Source: JACQHJ01 sp038063075 | Lineage (GTDB): Bacteria; Patescibacteriota; Microgenomatia; Levybacterales; UBA12049 | DNA: 28,474 nucleotides | Assembly: GCA_038063075.1 (NCBI GenBank) | Contig: JBBTVW010000021.1 | Coordinates: 1 to 28,474 of the forward strand | Direction of reading: 5' to 3' | In this document: positions 1 to 6,712 of the stretch, in pieces | Position numbering within the stretch: the stretch's first letter is position 1 | Layout of the letters: each line of letters starts with the position of its first letter | Notes under the pieces: generated by a model | What the model was told of the DNA's origin: nothing | Database searches by the model: none | Seen by the model: the letters and a program-made list of their open reading frames with translations, nothing else | Translations under genes and position numbers: made by a program

Positions 1-23
1 CATCCTATCACAACTATCTTTTC

Positions 24-52
24 TTGACAAGCTAAAACTTTTTTCGTATTAT
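24..52 (+). promoter_or_regulatory. Sigma70-type promoter for the 64-1248 gene pair
   Basis: TTGACA at 24-29, a 17-bp spacer and TATTAT at 47-52 give a near-consensus promoter. The predicted +1 near 59 lies about 5 nt before the ATG at 64, so the mRNA would be almost leaderless. No Shine-Dalgarno sequence fits in that leader. Confidence 0.75.
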
Positions 53-63
53 AGGTTACCGTT

Positions 64-489
64 ATGAAACAAGAGAGAGTAGTTCTTTCATTTATCATGG
101 TTTTGATTGGCTTAGTAGTTGCAGGGGCTGCATTTTTCTTTTACCAAGCAACAAAACAAAGTACACCTACTAAGGATAATATTATTGTTAATATTTCCCC
201 TACTCCAATTACTGATTCAAGATTTTTCTTAAAAGTATTTAACCCAAAAGATGAATCATTAGCTGATAGAAAAACAATTACTATTTCTGGAATAACAACT
301 CCTGATGCAACAGTTGTTATTCTTACAACCTCTACACATGAGATAGTAAAGCCTTCAAGTCAAGGTAATTTTACAACTAACATAACAATTGATGATGGTG
401 CAAACTATATTAAAATTTGGGCTATTGCGCCAAATGGTGAAATCGAAACAGTTGAAAGAATTGTTTCCTATACAACTGAGGATTTTTAG
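64..489 (+). CDS. Membrane-anchored protein with a bacterial Ig-like domain
   Basis: This is a 141-residue protein with one N-terminal hydrophobic helix (about residues 8-28), which probably anchors it facing the outside. A Ser/Thr/Pro linker follows, then a beta-rich region at about 55-138. The pattern there (ITISGITTPDATVVI, then a Gly-Asn-Phe turn and ANYIKIWAIAPNGEI) resembles the small Ig-like modules found in bacterial surface proteins. The start is set by the promoter about 5 nt upstream. It ends in TAG 3 nt before the next gene, which is also exported, so the two are probably co-transcribed and may act together at the cell surface. No catalytic motif is visible. The Ig-like fold is inferred from pattern, and the function is unknown. 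Confidence 0.8.
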   Translation: MKQERVVLSFIMVLIGLVVAGAAFFFYQATKQSTPTKDNIIVNISPTPITDSRFFLKVFNPKDESLADRKTITISGITTPDATVVILTTSTHEIVKPSSQGNFTTNITIDDGANYIKIWAIAPNGEIETVERIVSYTTEDF

Positions 490-492
490 TTT

Positions 493-1248
493 ATGAAAAA
501 AATAATTATTTTTACAATTTTATTTATGCTCTTTGTACAAATCAGTAGAGATTCTTTTGCTCAAAAAACAACTAAAACTCCTACTTCAATTGATATTTCA
601 GATCAAATAGACGAATTAAAAAGTAAAATTGCTTCAAAAGTTGCTCAATTAAATTTAGTTGAAAAAAGAGGTTTCTATGGAACAGTCACTGATGCTTCAG
701 ATACACAAATTACCCTACAAACAGTTGGTGGAGATATAAGATTTGTTGATGTAGATGAGTTAACAAAATTTTCTTCAGACTCAAATGATTCTTTTGGAAT
801 CTCAGATGTAAAAAAAGGCATGAGCCTTGGAGTAATTGGACTTTTTAATAAGCAATCTCAAAGACTACAAGCAAGATTAGTTGAAGAGGAAGATGCCCTC
901 CCTAACTTCTTCTATGGAGCTGTCTATTCAGTTGATAATGATAATTTTACTTTAACAATTGCAAAAGAAAATGGAGCAAGAAATGTTATAGATGTTGAGA
1001 GTATTACCAAAACTTATTCTTTTACCAGTGATGAACTTGTAAAATCTGGATTTTCAAAAATAAAAGAAACAACTCCAGTAATTGTAATTGGTTTTTCACA
1101 AAAAGAAGATAAGAATATTACTCTTGGATCAAGAATATTCTTATTCCCTGAAATTTCGGTAAGTGCAAAAATAAATCTAAATCCAAGTCAGGAAGACGTA
1201 ACCCCATCAACGGGTAGTGGAAAAAAACTTGTTCCAATCATAAAATAA
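493..1248 (+). CDS. Secreted protein with two DUF5666-like beta-barrel repeats
   Basis: A 251-residue protein with a typical signal peptide: KK, a hydrophobic core, and a likely cleavage after SFAQ near residue 24. A short helical stretch (about 36-58) is followed by two similar modules. The first begins GFYGTVTDASDTQITLQT (about 60-130), and the second begins NFFYGAVYSVDNDNFTLTI (about 138-220). Both follow the 'G-V-...-ItL' pattern of DUF5666/OB-like repeats in exported bacterial proteins. The C-terminus is polar. It sits 3 nt behind the preceding surface protein with no promoter or Shine-Dalgarno between them, so it is probably translated from the same mRNA. No enzyme motif is seen; a structural or binding role at the envelope is the best guess. 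Confidence 0.78.
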   Translation: MKKIIIFTILFMLFVQISRDSFAQKTTKTPTSIDISDQIDELKSKIASKVAQLNLVEKRGFYGTVTDASDTQITLQTVGGDIRFVDVDELTKFSSDSNDSFGISDVKKGMSLGVIGLFNKQSQRLQARLVEEEDALPNFFYGAVYSVDNDNFTLTIAKENGARNVIDVESITKTYSFTSDELVKSGFSKIKETTPVIVIGFSQKEDKNITLGSRIFLFPEISVSAKINLNPSQEDVTPSTGSGKKLVPIIK

Positions 1249-1257
1249 GTCTATAAT
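1229..1257 (+). promoter_or_regulatory. Promoter for the AI-2E family permease (leaderless)
   Basis: A consensus TATAAT lies at 1252-1257 and a weaker TTGTTC at 1229-1234, with a 17-bp spacer. The predicted +1 is 1264, exactly the A of the ATG. The -35 lies inside the end of the preceding gene. Confidence 0.6.
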
Positions 1258-1263
1258 AATTTT

Positions 1264-2289
1264 ATGTTGGAAAGTCTAAAAAAACAGCAAACCGCAATAA
1301 GAGTCCTCATTATCCTCTTAATAATTGCTGTATCTACATATTTATTTCAAATACTTTGGCAAGTATTATCCGCTTTTTCAGATATATTAATCATGATTGT
1401 ACTGGCTTGGCTATTAAGCTTTGTCTTAGAACCACTTGTAAATTTAATTTCAAGGATGACTAAGCTCTCCAAGTTATTCTCAGCATTAATTGTGTATCTG
1501 TTCTTTGGCATTTTATTTGCTGTTATGATATTTCTTTTTATTCCAATCGTTATTGTTCAGTTTCAATCGCTTTCAAAAGTTATTCCAGGATTTTTGGAAA
1601 AATATCCAGACCTTATTAAAGGCTGGAATGGTTCAATTGCAAAATCCGTTGATCTAATTATTACTCTTCTTCCGTCTCTTGCAACAATTGCAATAGATAC
1701 AGTTTTAATGTTAATTCTTTCTTTTTATTTAATAGTAGATAAAGATAGAATTAATAATGAGATCTATGACCTACTCCCTAAATCTTGGCATAAAAATTTT
1801 AAATTTATTCAAAATGTAATTGATACTACATTTTCATCCTTTCTAAGAATTCAATTGATTTTTGGGGTAATTGCTGGTATCTCAACATGGATTGTTCTAA
1901 CGCTTTGGGGCGTTGAATTTGCTGCATCCATTTCCCTTCTTGCTGGAATATTAACAATAGTTCCTGTTTTAGGTCAATTCTTAGGAGCTTTTCCACCAGC
2001 TTTTATTGTATTAGTTACAAGACCAGAGTCTCCCTTAGAAGCAGTTCTTGTTTTTGGAGTATTAATTATTATTCAACAAATTGCCTTTAACGTAATAGGA
2101 CCAAAACTTATGGGCAATGCATTTAAACTTCATCCAATTATTGTTTTTCTTTCAATCATAGTTGGCTTTAAGATTGCAGGAGCAATTGGTGCAGTCTTTG
2201 TAGTTCCAATTTTAGCAATTTGTGTAATCGTAATTAAACAATTAGGCCATTATTTTATTAATCCTCCCGAATCTTTGGAAAACAAATAA
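1264..2289 (+). CDS. AI-2E/PerM family membrane transporter
   Basis: A 341-residue integral membrane protein of the AI-2E transporter (PerM/YdiK/TqsA, formerly UPF0118) family. It has the family layout: two N-terminal helices (about 13-60), a third near 70-95, an amphipathic segment with a 'PxxxxxyPdl' stretch, then a long C-terminal block of helices from about 135. The conserved LLAGILTIVPVLGQFLGAFP segment is near 226-245, and the later helices include GPKLMGNAFKLHPIIVF. The length is normal for the family. Substrates in this family vary (autoinducer-2 export, ion-linked export) and cannot be told here. It is likely transcribed from its own promoter with +1 at the start codon, and hisS follows. 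Confidence 0.88.
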   Translation: MLESLKKQQTAIRVLIILLIIAVSTYLFQILWQVLSAFSDILIMIVLAWLLSFVLEPLVNLISRMTKLSKLFSALIVYLFFGILFAVMIFLFIPIVIVQFQSLSKVIPGFLEKYPDLIKGWNGSIAKSVDLIITLLPSLATIAIDTVLMLILSFYLIVDKDRINNEIYDLLPKSWHKNFKFIQNVIDTTFSSFLRIQLIFGVIAGISTWIVLTLWGVEFAASISLLAGILTIVPVLGQFLGAFPPAFIVLVTRPESPLEAVLVFGVLIIIQQIAFNVIGPKLMGNAFKLHPIIVFLSIIVGFKIAGAIGAVFVVPILAICVIVIKQLGHYFINPPESLENK

Positions 2290-2302
2290 CTTATGATATC
2301 AT
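2275..2302 (+). promoter_or_regulatory. Candidate promoter for hisS
   Basis: TTGGAA at 2275-2280, a 16-bp spacer and TATCAT at 2297-2302 give a predicted +1 at about 2309, one base before the ATG. An overlapping TATGAT at 2292-2297 has no good -35 partner. The -35 lies in the last codons of the upstream gene. Confidence 0.55.
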
Positions 2303-2309
2303 TAGTGAT

Positions 2310-3527
2310 ATGGTTAATGTTCAAACATTAAAAGGTTTTCGTGACTTTCTACCAATGGATAGTCGCAAAAGACAATTTGTTTTAGACACTTTGAAAAAAG
2401 TGTTTGAGTCCTATGGCTTTGAACCCCTAGAAACACCAGCCTTAGAGTATGAAGAAATACTACTTGGTAAATATGGGACTGAAGGAGATAAGTTAATGTA
2501 TAGATTTGAGGATAATGGACAAAGAAAAGTTGCTCTAAGATATGATCAAACAGTGCCACTTGCAAGAGTAATATCGCAATATCAAAATGACCTACCTCTT
2601 CCATTTAAAAGATATCAGATGCAAAACGTTTATAGAGCTGAGAATACTCAAAAAGGAAGATACAGAGAATTCTTACAAGTTGACGCAGATATTGTTGGCG
2701 TATACTCTCCCCTTTCCGATGCAGAGATTATTGCCTTAACAATTGACTGTCTAAAAAAACTTGGGTTTACAAATTTTAAAGTTTTAATAAATGATAGAGC
2801 AATTTTTTCTAGCCTTCCAAATAGAGGTATAAATGAAAAAGAAATCCCTGTTGTAATAAGGGCAATTGATAAGATTAAAAAAGTTGGTAAAGAAAAAGTT
2901 TTAGATGAATTAATTGAAAATGGGATTGCAAGAGAAAAAGCAACGGATCTATTAAATACACTCGAATTTGAAAAACCAACTCCTAGAATTGATGAGATAT
3001 TTACTGCTCTTGTTAAAATGAATATTGATAAAAAATATGTTGAGTTCTTACCTACTCTTGCCAGAGGATTAGATTATTACACAGGTATTATTTTTGAAGT
3101 GGAAGTTGACGGATATGACACTGGCTCAATAGCTGGTGGAGGAAGATACGATAACTTAATCGGTATGTTTGCAGGAAAAGATATTCCTGCGGTAGGTTTT
3201 GCTTTTGGTTTTGATAGATTAATGGAAGCAATAGAAATATTAAATTTATTCCCTACTAATATAAATAGCAAAGATCTATTAGTAGCTTTCGCATCTTCAG
3301 AGCTTGAAGAAAAAGCATTAAGCACAGCGGTCACATTAAGATCAAAGGGTTTAAATACTCAAGTATATCTTGAAGACGTAGCTTTAGAAAAACAATTAAA
3401 GTTTGCAGACAAAAAAAAGATTCCTTTTGTTTTAATCGTTTCAGATAAGGGATATGTGTTAAAAAACATGACCTTAGGAGAACAAAAAGACGTAAGCCTA
3501 GACAACCTGCCCAATGAACTTAAATAA
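2310..3527 (+). CDS. hisS: Histidyl-tRNA synthetase
   Basis: A class II aminoacyl-tRNA synthetase that charges tRNA-His in the cytoplasm. It is 405 residues, close to the usual 420. The DQTVPLAR segment lies at 79-86 and motif 2 (RAENTQKGRYREFLQVDAD) at about 109-127. The histidine-specific signature RGLDYYTG is at 252-259, with GGGRYD at 276-281. Motif 3 (GFAFGFDR) is at 296-303, and a C-terminal anticodon-binding domain runs from about 325. These motifs are specific enough to exclude the paralogue HisZ, which usually lacks the full catalytic set. Its 3' end overlaps the start of the next gene by 14 nt, so the two are likely translated from one mRNA. Confidence 0.97.
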   Translation: MVNVQTLKGFRDFLPMDSRKRQFVLDTLKKVFESYGFEPLETPALEYEEILLGKYGTEGDKLMYRFEDNGQRKVALRYDQTVPLARVISQYQNDLPLPFKRYQMQNVYRAENTQKGRYREFLQVDADIVGVYSPLSDAEIIALTIDCLKKLGFTNFKVLINDRAIFSSLPNRGINEKEIPVVIRAIDKIKKVGKEKVLDELIENGIAREKATDLLNTLEFEKPTPRIDEIFTALVKMNIDKKYVEFLPTLARGLDYYTGIIFEVEVDGYDTGSIAGGGRYDNLIGMFAGKDIPAVGFAFGFDRLMEAIEILNLFPTNINSKDLLVAFASSELEEKALSTAVTLRSKGLNTQVYLEDVALEKQLKFADKKKIPFVLIVSDKGYVLKNMTLGEQKDVSLDNLPNELK

Positions 3528-4422
3528 AGTAAAGCTTGCAGTTATATTTCTTATTCTTGCCAATATTATTTGGGGCGCTGCTTTTCCAATCTACAAACTA
3601 ACCTTAGAAGTTATTCCTCCATTTACTTTTGTTTTTCTAAGATTTTTCTTAGGAGCTCTTATTGTTCTTCCATTTGTTTATAAAAATTTAAAAGTTAAAT
3701 TAAAAGATTGGTTTACATTAATAATATTATCTTTTTTTGGAATAACATTAACTATTTCTTTTCTTAACTTTGGGCTTAATTTATCATCAAGTATTAATGC
3801 TCCAATTATTATTTCAGCAAGCCCAATTATCTTAATAATAGGTAGCTTTTTTTATCTCAAAGAAAAGCTTAGAAGAAAAATAGTTTTTGGAACGCTGGTA
3901 AGTTTTTTAGGAGTATTAACAATCGTTTTACTTCCAGTATTTAAAGAAGGACTTGATGGAACAGTTACGGGAAATCTATTTTTAGTTTTTGCAACAATTT
4001 TTTCTGTAATTCATGCACTACTTCTTAAAAAGATTCTTCCAAAATATAGCGCTCTAACTATTGCTTTTTGGTCATTTATAATTGGCTCAATTCCAATGAT
4101 TCCTTTTGTTATGACAGAGTTTAACCAAACGAATTGGGTAGGAAATTTAAATCAACAAACTTTACTTGGACTTTTATTTTCAGTAGTGCTGGCAACTTCT
4201 ATCGCCCATTTTCTTTTTACATTTGGAATTAAGCATATTAAGGCATCTGAAGTAGGAATTTTTTCCTACATTGATCCTATTGCAACAATTATAGTAGCCT
4301 ATTATCTTTTGCATGAAGAAATATCGCTTCCCTATTTAATAGGAGCAGTATTTGTCTTTATGGGAATATTTATTGCGCAAGGAAAAATACCTTATCATCC
4401 AATTCAAAAATTATTTAAGTAA
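3514..4422 (+). CDS. EamA/DMT family transporter
   Basis: A 302-residue protein with about ten transmembrane helices in two EamA repeats. The first repeat opens with NIIWGAAFPIYKLTLEVIPP and includes FVFLRFFLGALIVLPF; the second begins near residue 150. Each repeat ends with a helix bearing the family's 'E-x-x-x-...-G..l...G' pattern (FYLKEKLRRKIVFGTLVSFLGV in repeat one, YYLLHEEISLPYLIGAVFVF in repeat two). This is the drug/metabolite transporter superfamily, generally exporters of amino acids or other small metabolites; the substrate is unknown. The ATG lies inside the 3' end of hisS. No other in-frame start precedes the first helix. The 3' end overlaps the convergent gene by 8 nt. Confidence 0.9.
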   Translation: MNLNKVKLAVIFLILANIIWGAAFPIYKLTLEVIPPFTFVFLRFFLGALIVLPFVYKNLKVKLKDWFTLIILSFFGITLTISFLNFGLNLSSSINAPIIISASPIILIIGSFFYLKEKLRRKIVFGTLVSFLGVLTIVLLPVFKEGLDGTVTGNLFLVFATIFSVIHALLLKKILPKYSALTIAFWSFIIGSIPMIPFVMTEFNQTNWVGNLNQQTLLGLLFSVVLATSIAHFLFTFGIKHIKASEVGIFSYIDPIATIIVAYYLLHEEISLPYLIGAVFVFMGIFIAQGKIPYHPIQKLFK

Positions 4423-5146
4423 CAATATGCCTATCGGGATAACTACTTTGCAAACGACCTCTTTTTAAACTTCCTTGAAAAAATCTTAAATCAAATCTTC
4501 TTACAGCTTCCCTAAGTAAAGATGCTCTAATAATTCCCTGACTTAAGCCAGTATCTTTTGACAATCTCTTGTGTGCAACTTCTAAAGCAGCCATGTGAGC
4601 ATCAACTTCTGCTTTTGTTAACTGAGGTGTTTTATCACCACGAAAAAGGGCAAAGAAAGAATCGCTTGGAGATAAAAAAAAAGCGGCTGTTGCCGCCTTA
4701 AAGTGATAATCTTGTAACAACAAATGCAAAAGGTTATGGGAAAGCGGTAAAGTATCCCTTGAAGATAAATGAGCAACAACTCCAACTGATTTTGTTTTAG
4801 ATAAAAATCTATTTGGATTATTAGGATCTATTAATGGAGGCTCAACCTCTACCCTAACCGTTTCCTGACCCACAAATTGCGTAAAGGTTCTTTGAAAAGA
4901 TGGAAATGTACCTAATCCGTCTGTGTAATAAACTCCTACTCTTTCAAGCCTAAAATCTCCAGCTTCTTGTTCTTGTCTTAGTTGTAATAATTGATCTGTA
5001 AAACCTCCTAGTTCAACTACTTGAATACCTAGATCTAAAGCTCTTCCTCTTTTTGTATGTGTTAATACTGGTATTAATGTTGGAATAAGAGGAATTTGGG
5101 TTCTTTTTGTTTCCGAAGTTAAGCGGGCTACTCTTAAAATTTCCAC
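4415..5146 (-). CDS. Orphan protein, 243 residues, function unknown
   Basis: I do not recognise this protein. It has no signal peptide or membrane segment. It is richer in Arg, Leu, His and Phe, and poorer in Lys/Asn, than its housekeeping neighbours. The N-terminal third is beta-like, a middle block (about 128-165) is hydrophobic with HNLLHLLLQDYHF, and the C-terminal 60 residues are helical and basic. The start is GTG: it follows a predicted +1 by 3 nt, using a TTGACA/TAATCT promoter at 5156-5185. That promoter and the intact length support a real gene. It ends against, and overlaps by 8 nt, the convergent EamA gene. It could be a fast-evolving, lineage-restricted protein; no function should be assigned. 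Confidence 0.7.
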   Translation of the reverse strand: MEILRVARLTSETKRTQIPLIPTLIPVLTHTKRGRALDLGIQVVELGGFTDQLLQLRQEQEAGDFRLERVGVYYTDGLGTFPSFQRTFTQFVGQETVRVEVEPPLIDPNNPNRFLSKTKSVGVVAHLSSRDTLPLSHNLLHLLLQDYHFKAATAAFFLSPSDSFFALFRGDKTPQLTKAEVDAHMAALEVAHKRLSKDTGLSQGIIRASLLREAVRRFDLRFFQGSLKRGRLQSSYPDRHIVT

Positions 5147-5155
5147 ACTTTAGAA

Positions 5156-5185
5156 AGATTAACAAATAGATATTGGAAGTGTCAA
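5156..5185 (-). promoter_or_regulatory. Promoter for the 4415-5146 orphan gene
   Basis: On the minus strand TTGACA (5185-5180) and TAATCT (5161-5156) are separated by 18 bp. The predicted +1 at 5149 is 3 nt before the GTG start, supporting this start and a near-leaderless mRNA. Confidence 0.6.
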
Positions 5186-5198
5186 TGACAAATTGGTA

Positions 5199-5390
5199 TT
5201 AAAATCTTCTTAAGGGTTTTCCATCTGGAAGGACATGAGGAGATAAGGGTTTATCTCCACGTAATCTCTCTGTTTCCCTTGCAGGATTTACGCCTGGATT
5301 ACCTGGGTTTACGATATTAGGATGCACTAAATACATCTCATTTGCCAATAATCTTGGATGAAGTCCTCTTGGCTTTTTATTTGTTTCCAT
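5199..5390 (-). CDS. Small orphan protein, 63 residues
   Basis: A short Pro/Asn/Arg-rich protein (starts METNKKPRGLHPRLL) with no membrane segment, cysteines or recognised domain. It contains an unusual NPGNPGVNP stretch near residues 28-36 and is probably largely disordered. The case for a real gene is its promoter: a perfect TTGACA, a 16-bp spacer and a perfect TATAAT at 5399-5426, with predicted +1 two bases before the ATG. It lies divergent from rpmE and just upstream of another orphan gene on the same strand, which has its own promoter. The function is unknown. Confidence 0.6.
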   Translation of the reverse strand: METNKKPRGLHPRLLANEMYLVHPNIVNPGNPGVNPARETERLRGDKPLSPHVLPDGKPLRRF

Positions 5391-5398
5391 AGTATGTA

Positions 5399-5426
5399 AT
5401 TATACTAGATATAAATTAATTGTCAA
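5399..5426 (-). promoter_or_regulatory. Consensus promoter for the 63-residue orphan
   Basis: On the minus strand TTGACA (5426-5421) and TATAAT (5404-5399) are both perfect, with a 16-bp spacer. The +1 is predicted at 5392, giving a 2-nt leader. It is the strongest promoter by consensus in the window. Confidence 0.75.
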
Positions 5427-5431
5427 CTATA

Positions 5432-5443
5432 GGATATATATCC
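5432..5443. repeat. 12-nt palindrome between divergent promoters
   Basis: GGATATATATCC is perfectly self-complementary. It lies between the -35 elements of the 63-residue orphan (minus) and rpmE (plus). The position suits a shared operator, but AT-rich DNA produces short palindromes by chance, so this is only a candidate. Confidence 0.3.
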
Positions 5444-5454
5444 ATCTTATTATC

Positions 5455-5483
5455 TTGTATTTAACTTCAATTTAGGCTATAAT
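5455..5483 (+). promoter_or_regulatory. Promoter for rpmE-prfA
   Basis: TTGTAT at 5455-5460, a 17-bp spacer and a perfect TATAAT at 5478-5483. The predicted +1 at 5490 is one base before the rpmE ATG. There is no Shine-Dalgarno sequence. Confidence 0.7.
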
Positions 5484-5490
5484 TAATCAA

Positions 5491-5784
5491 ATGAAAGCAC
5501 AGATTCATCCACAATATTTTGAACAAGCACAAGTTGTTTGCGCCTGTGGAAACAAATTTACAACAGGTTCAACTGTTGAATTAATTCATGTGGAACTTTG
5601 TGCCAAATGTCACCCATTCTATACAGGTGAACAAAGATTTGTTGATAGTGCTTCAAGAATTCAAAAATTCCAGAAAAAACAAGAAATTGCTAGCTTACAC
5701 GTAACCAAGAAAAAAGAAAAAGAACAAAGAAAACAAGATAACGCCCCAAAGACTCTTCGAGAGATGTTACTTGAAATTAAATAG
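5491..5784 (+). CDS. rpmE: 50S ribosomal protein L31, zinc type, with C-terminal extension
   Basis: Component of the large ribosomal subunit, part of the bridge to the small subunit. The core (residues 1-65) has the MKxxIHP start, the CxC pair at C17/C19 and the CAKCHPFYTG motif with C37 and C40. These four cysteines are the zinc-binding set of the C+ form. The protein is 97 residues, against about 65-72 for common L31. The extra tail, from about residue 68, is highly charged and basic (KKKEKEQRKQ) and ends in an amphipathic LREMLLEIK. The tail is likely lineage-specific and RNA-contacting. prfA follows after 18 nt without a clear promoter, so the two translation genes probably form one unit. 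Confidence 0.95.
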   Translation: MKAQIHPQYFEQAQVVCACGNKFTTGSTVELIHVELCAKCHPFYTGEQRFVDSASRIQKFQKKQEIASLHVTKKKEKEQRKQDNAPKTLREMLLEIK

Positions 5785-5802
5785 CTTAACCCCCATAACA
5801 AA

Positions 5803-6711
5803 ATGGATGATTATAGGAAAGTACAGATTGCAGAACTTGATAGAAAAATAGAGGAAACAAAAACTCTTATAGAAGACCCTTCTATGGCAAACCTTGCTCA
5901 GGAAGAGATTGACTCTCTAGAACAACAAAAACAAGATATTTTAGCTACTTATGAAAAAAATACAAGTAATAATTCAAATGGCGATTTGGATGAGAGAAAT
6001 GTCATCTTACAAATAAGCGGAGCTGCAGGTGGAGATGAAGCTACTCTTTGGGCACAAGAGCTTCTTAGAATGTATACTAGGTTTGCCCAAATTAAAGGGT
6101 TTAAGATTGAAGAATTAGACCAAGATGTTATTAAAATCTCTGGAAATGGTGCTTTTGAACTATTTAAGTATGAGGCTGGAGTTCACAGGGTTCAAAGAAT
6201 CCCAACTACTGAAAAAAGAGGTAGAGTTCATACATCAACAGCTACAGTTTCTGTTTTACCTGAACTTGAAGATATTGATTTACACATTAACCCAGATGAC
6301 GTTGAGTTTGAAGCCTTCAGATCCGGTGGGCATGGTGGACAAAACGTAAATAAGGTATCAACTGCCGTAAGACTTAAACATAAGCCAAGCGGCATCATAG
6401 TAACCTGCCAGACACAGAGATTCCAAGCTCAAAACAGAGAAATTGCTCTTGAGATGCTTCGTGCAAAACTTTGGGAACAAGAAATTGAAAAACAGCATGG
6501 TGAAATTGCAGGACTTAAAGCTACTCAGGTTGGAAGAGGTATGAGAAGTGAAAAAATAAGAACATACAACTTCCCTCAAGACAGGCTTACAGATCACAGA
6601 ATAAACAGAAACTTTAGTAATCTTGAAGTAATTATGGAGGGAGAATTTGATAAGGTAATTGAAGCAATGAAAACTTTAGAAACAGAAGATTCCTCCCCTA
6701 CTAATTCTTAA
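5803..6711 (+). CDS. prfA: Peptide chain release factor 1 (short form)
   Basis: Class I release factor that reads UAA/UAG and triggers hydrolysis of peptidyl-tRNA on the ribosome. The RF1-type context GVHRVQRIPTTEKRGRVHTS lies at about 126-145, where the tripeptide PTT (134-136) occupies the PxT recognition position; the SPF of RF2 is absent. The GGQ catalytic motif is at 178-180 in an unusual setting, SGGHGGQNVNKVSTAV rather than the common SGAGGQHVN. At 302 residues it is about 55 shorter than typical RF1. The missing part is the N-terminal domain 1, since spacing from PxT to GGQ is normal. It is co-directional with rpmE and ends 1 nt from a convergent gene. Confidence 0.93.
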   Translation: MDDYRKVQIAELDRKIEETKTLIEDPSMANLAQEEIDSLEQQKQDILATYEKNTSNNSNGDLDERNVILQISGAAGGDEATLWAQELLRMYTRFAQIKGFKIEELDQDVIKISGNGAFELFKYEAGVHRVQRIPTTEKRGRVHTSTATVSVLPELEDIDLHINPDDVEFEAFRSGGHGGQNVNKVSTAVRLKHKPSGIIVTCQTQRFQAQNREIALEMLRAKLWEQEIEKQHGEIAGLKATQVGRGMRSEKIRTYNFPQDRLTDHRINRNFSNLEVIMEGEFDKVIEAMKTLETEDSSPTNS

Positions 6712-6712
6712 G

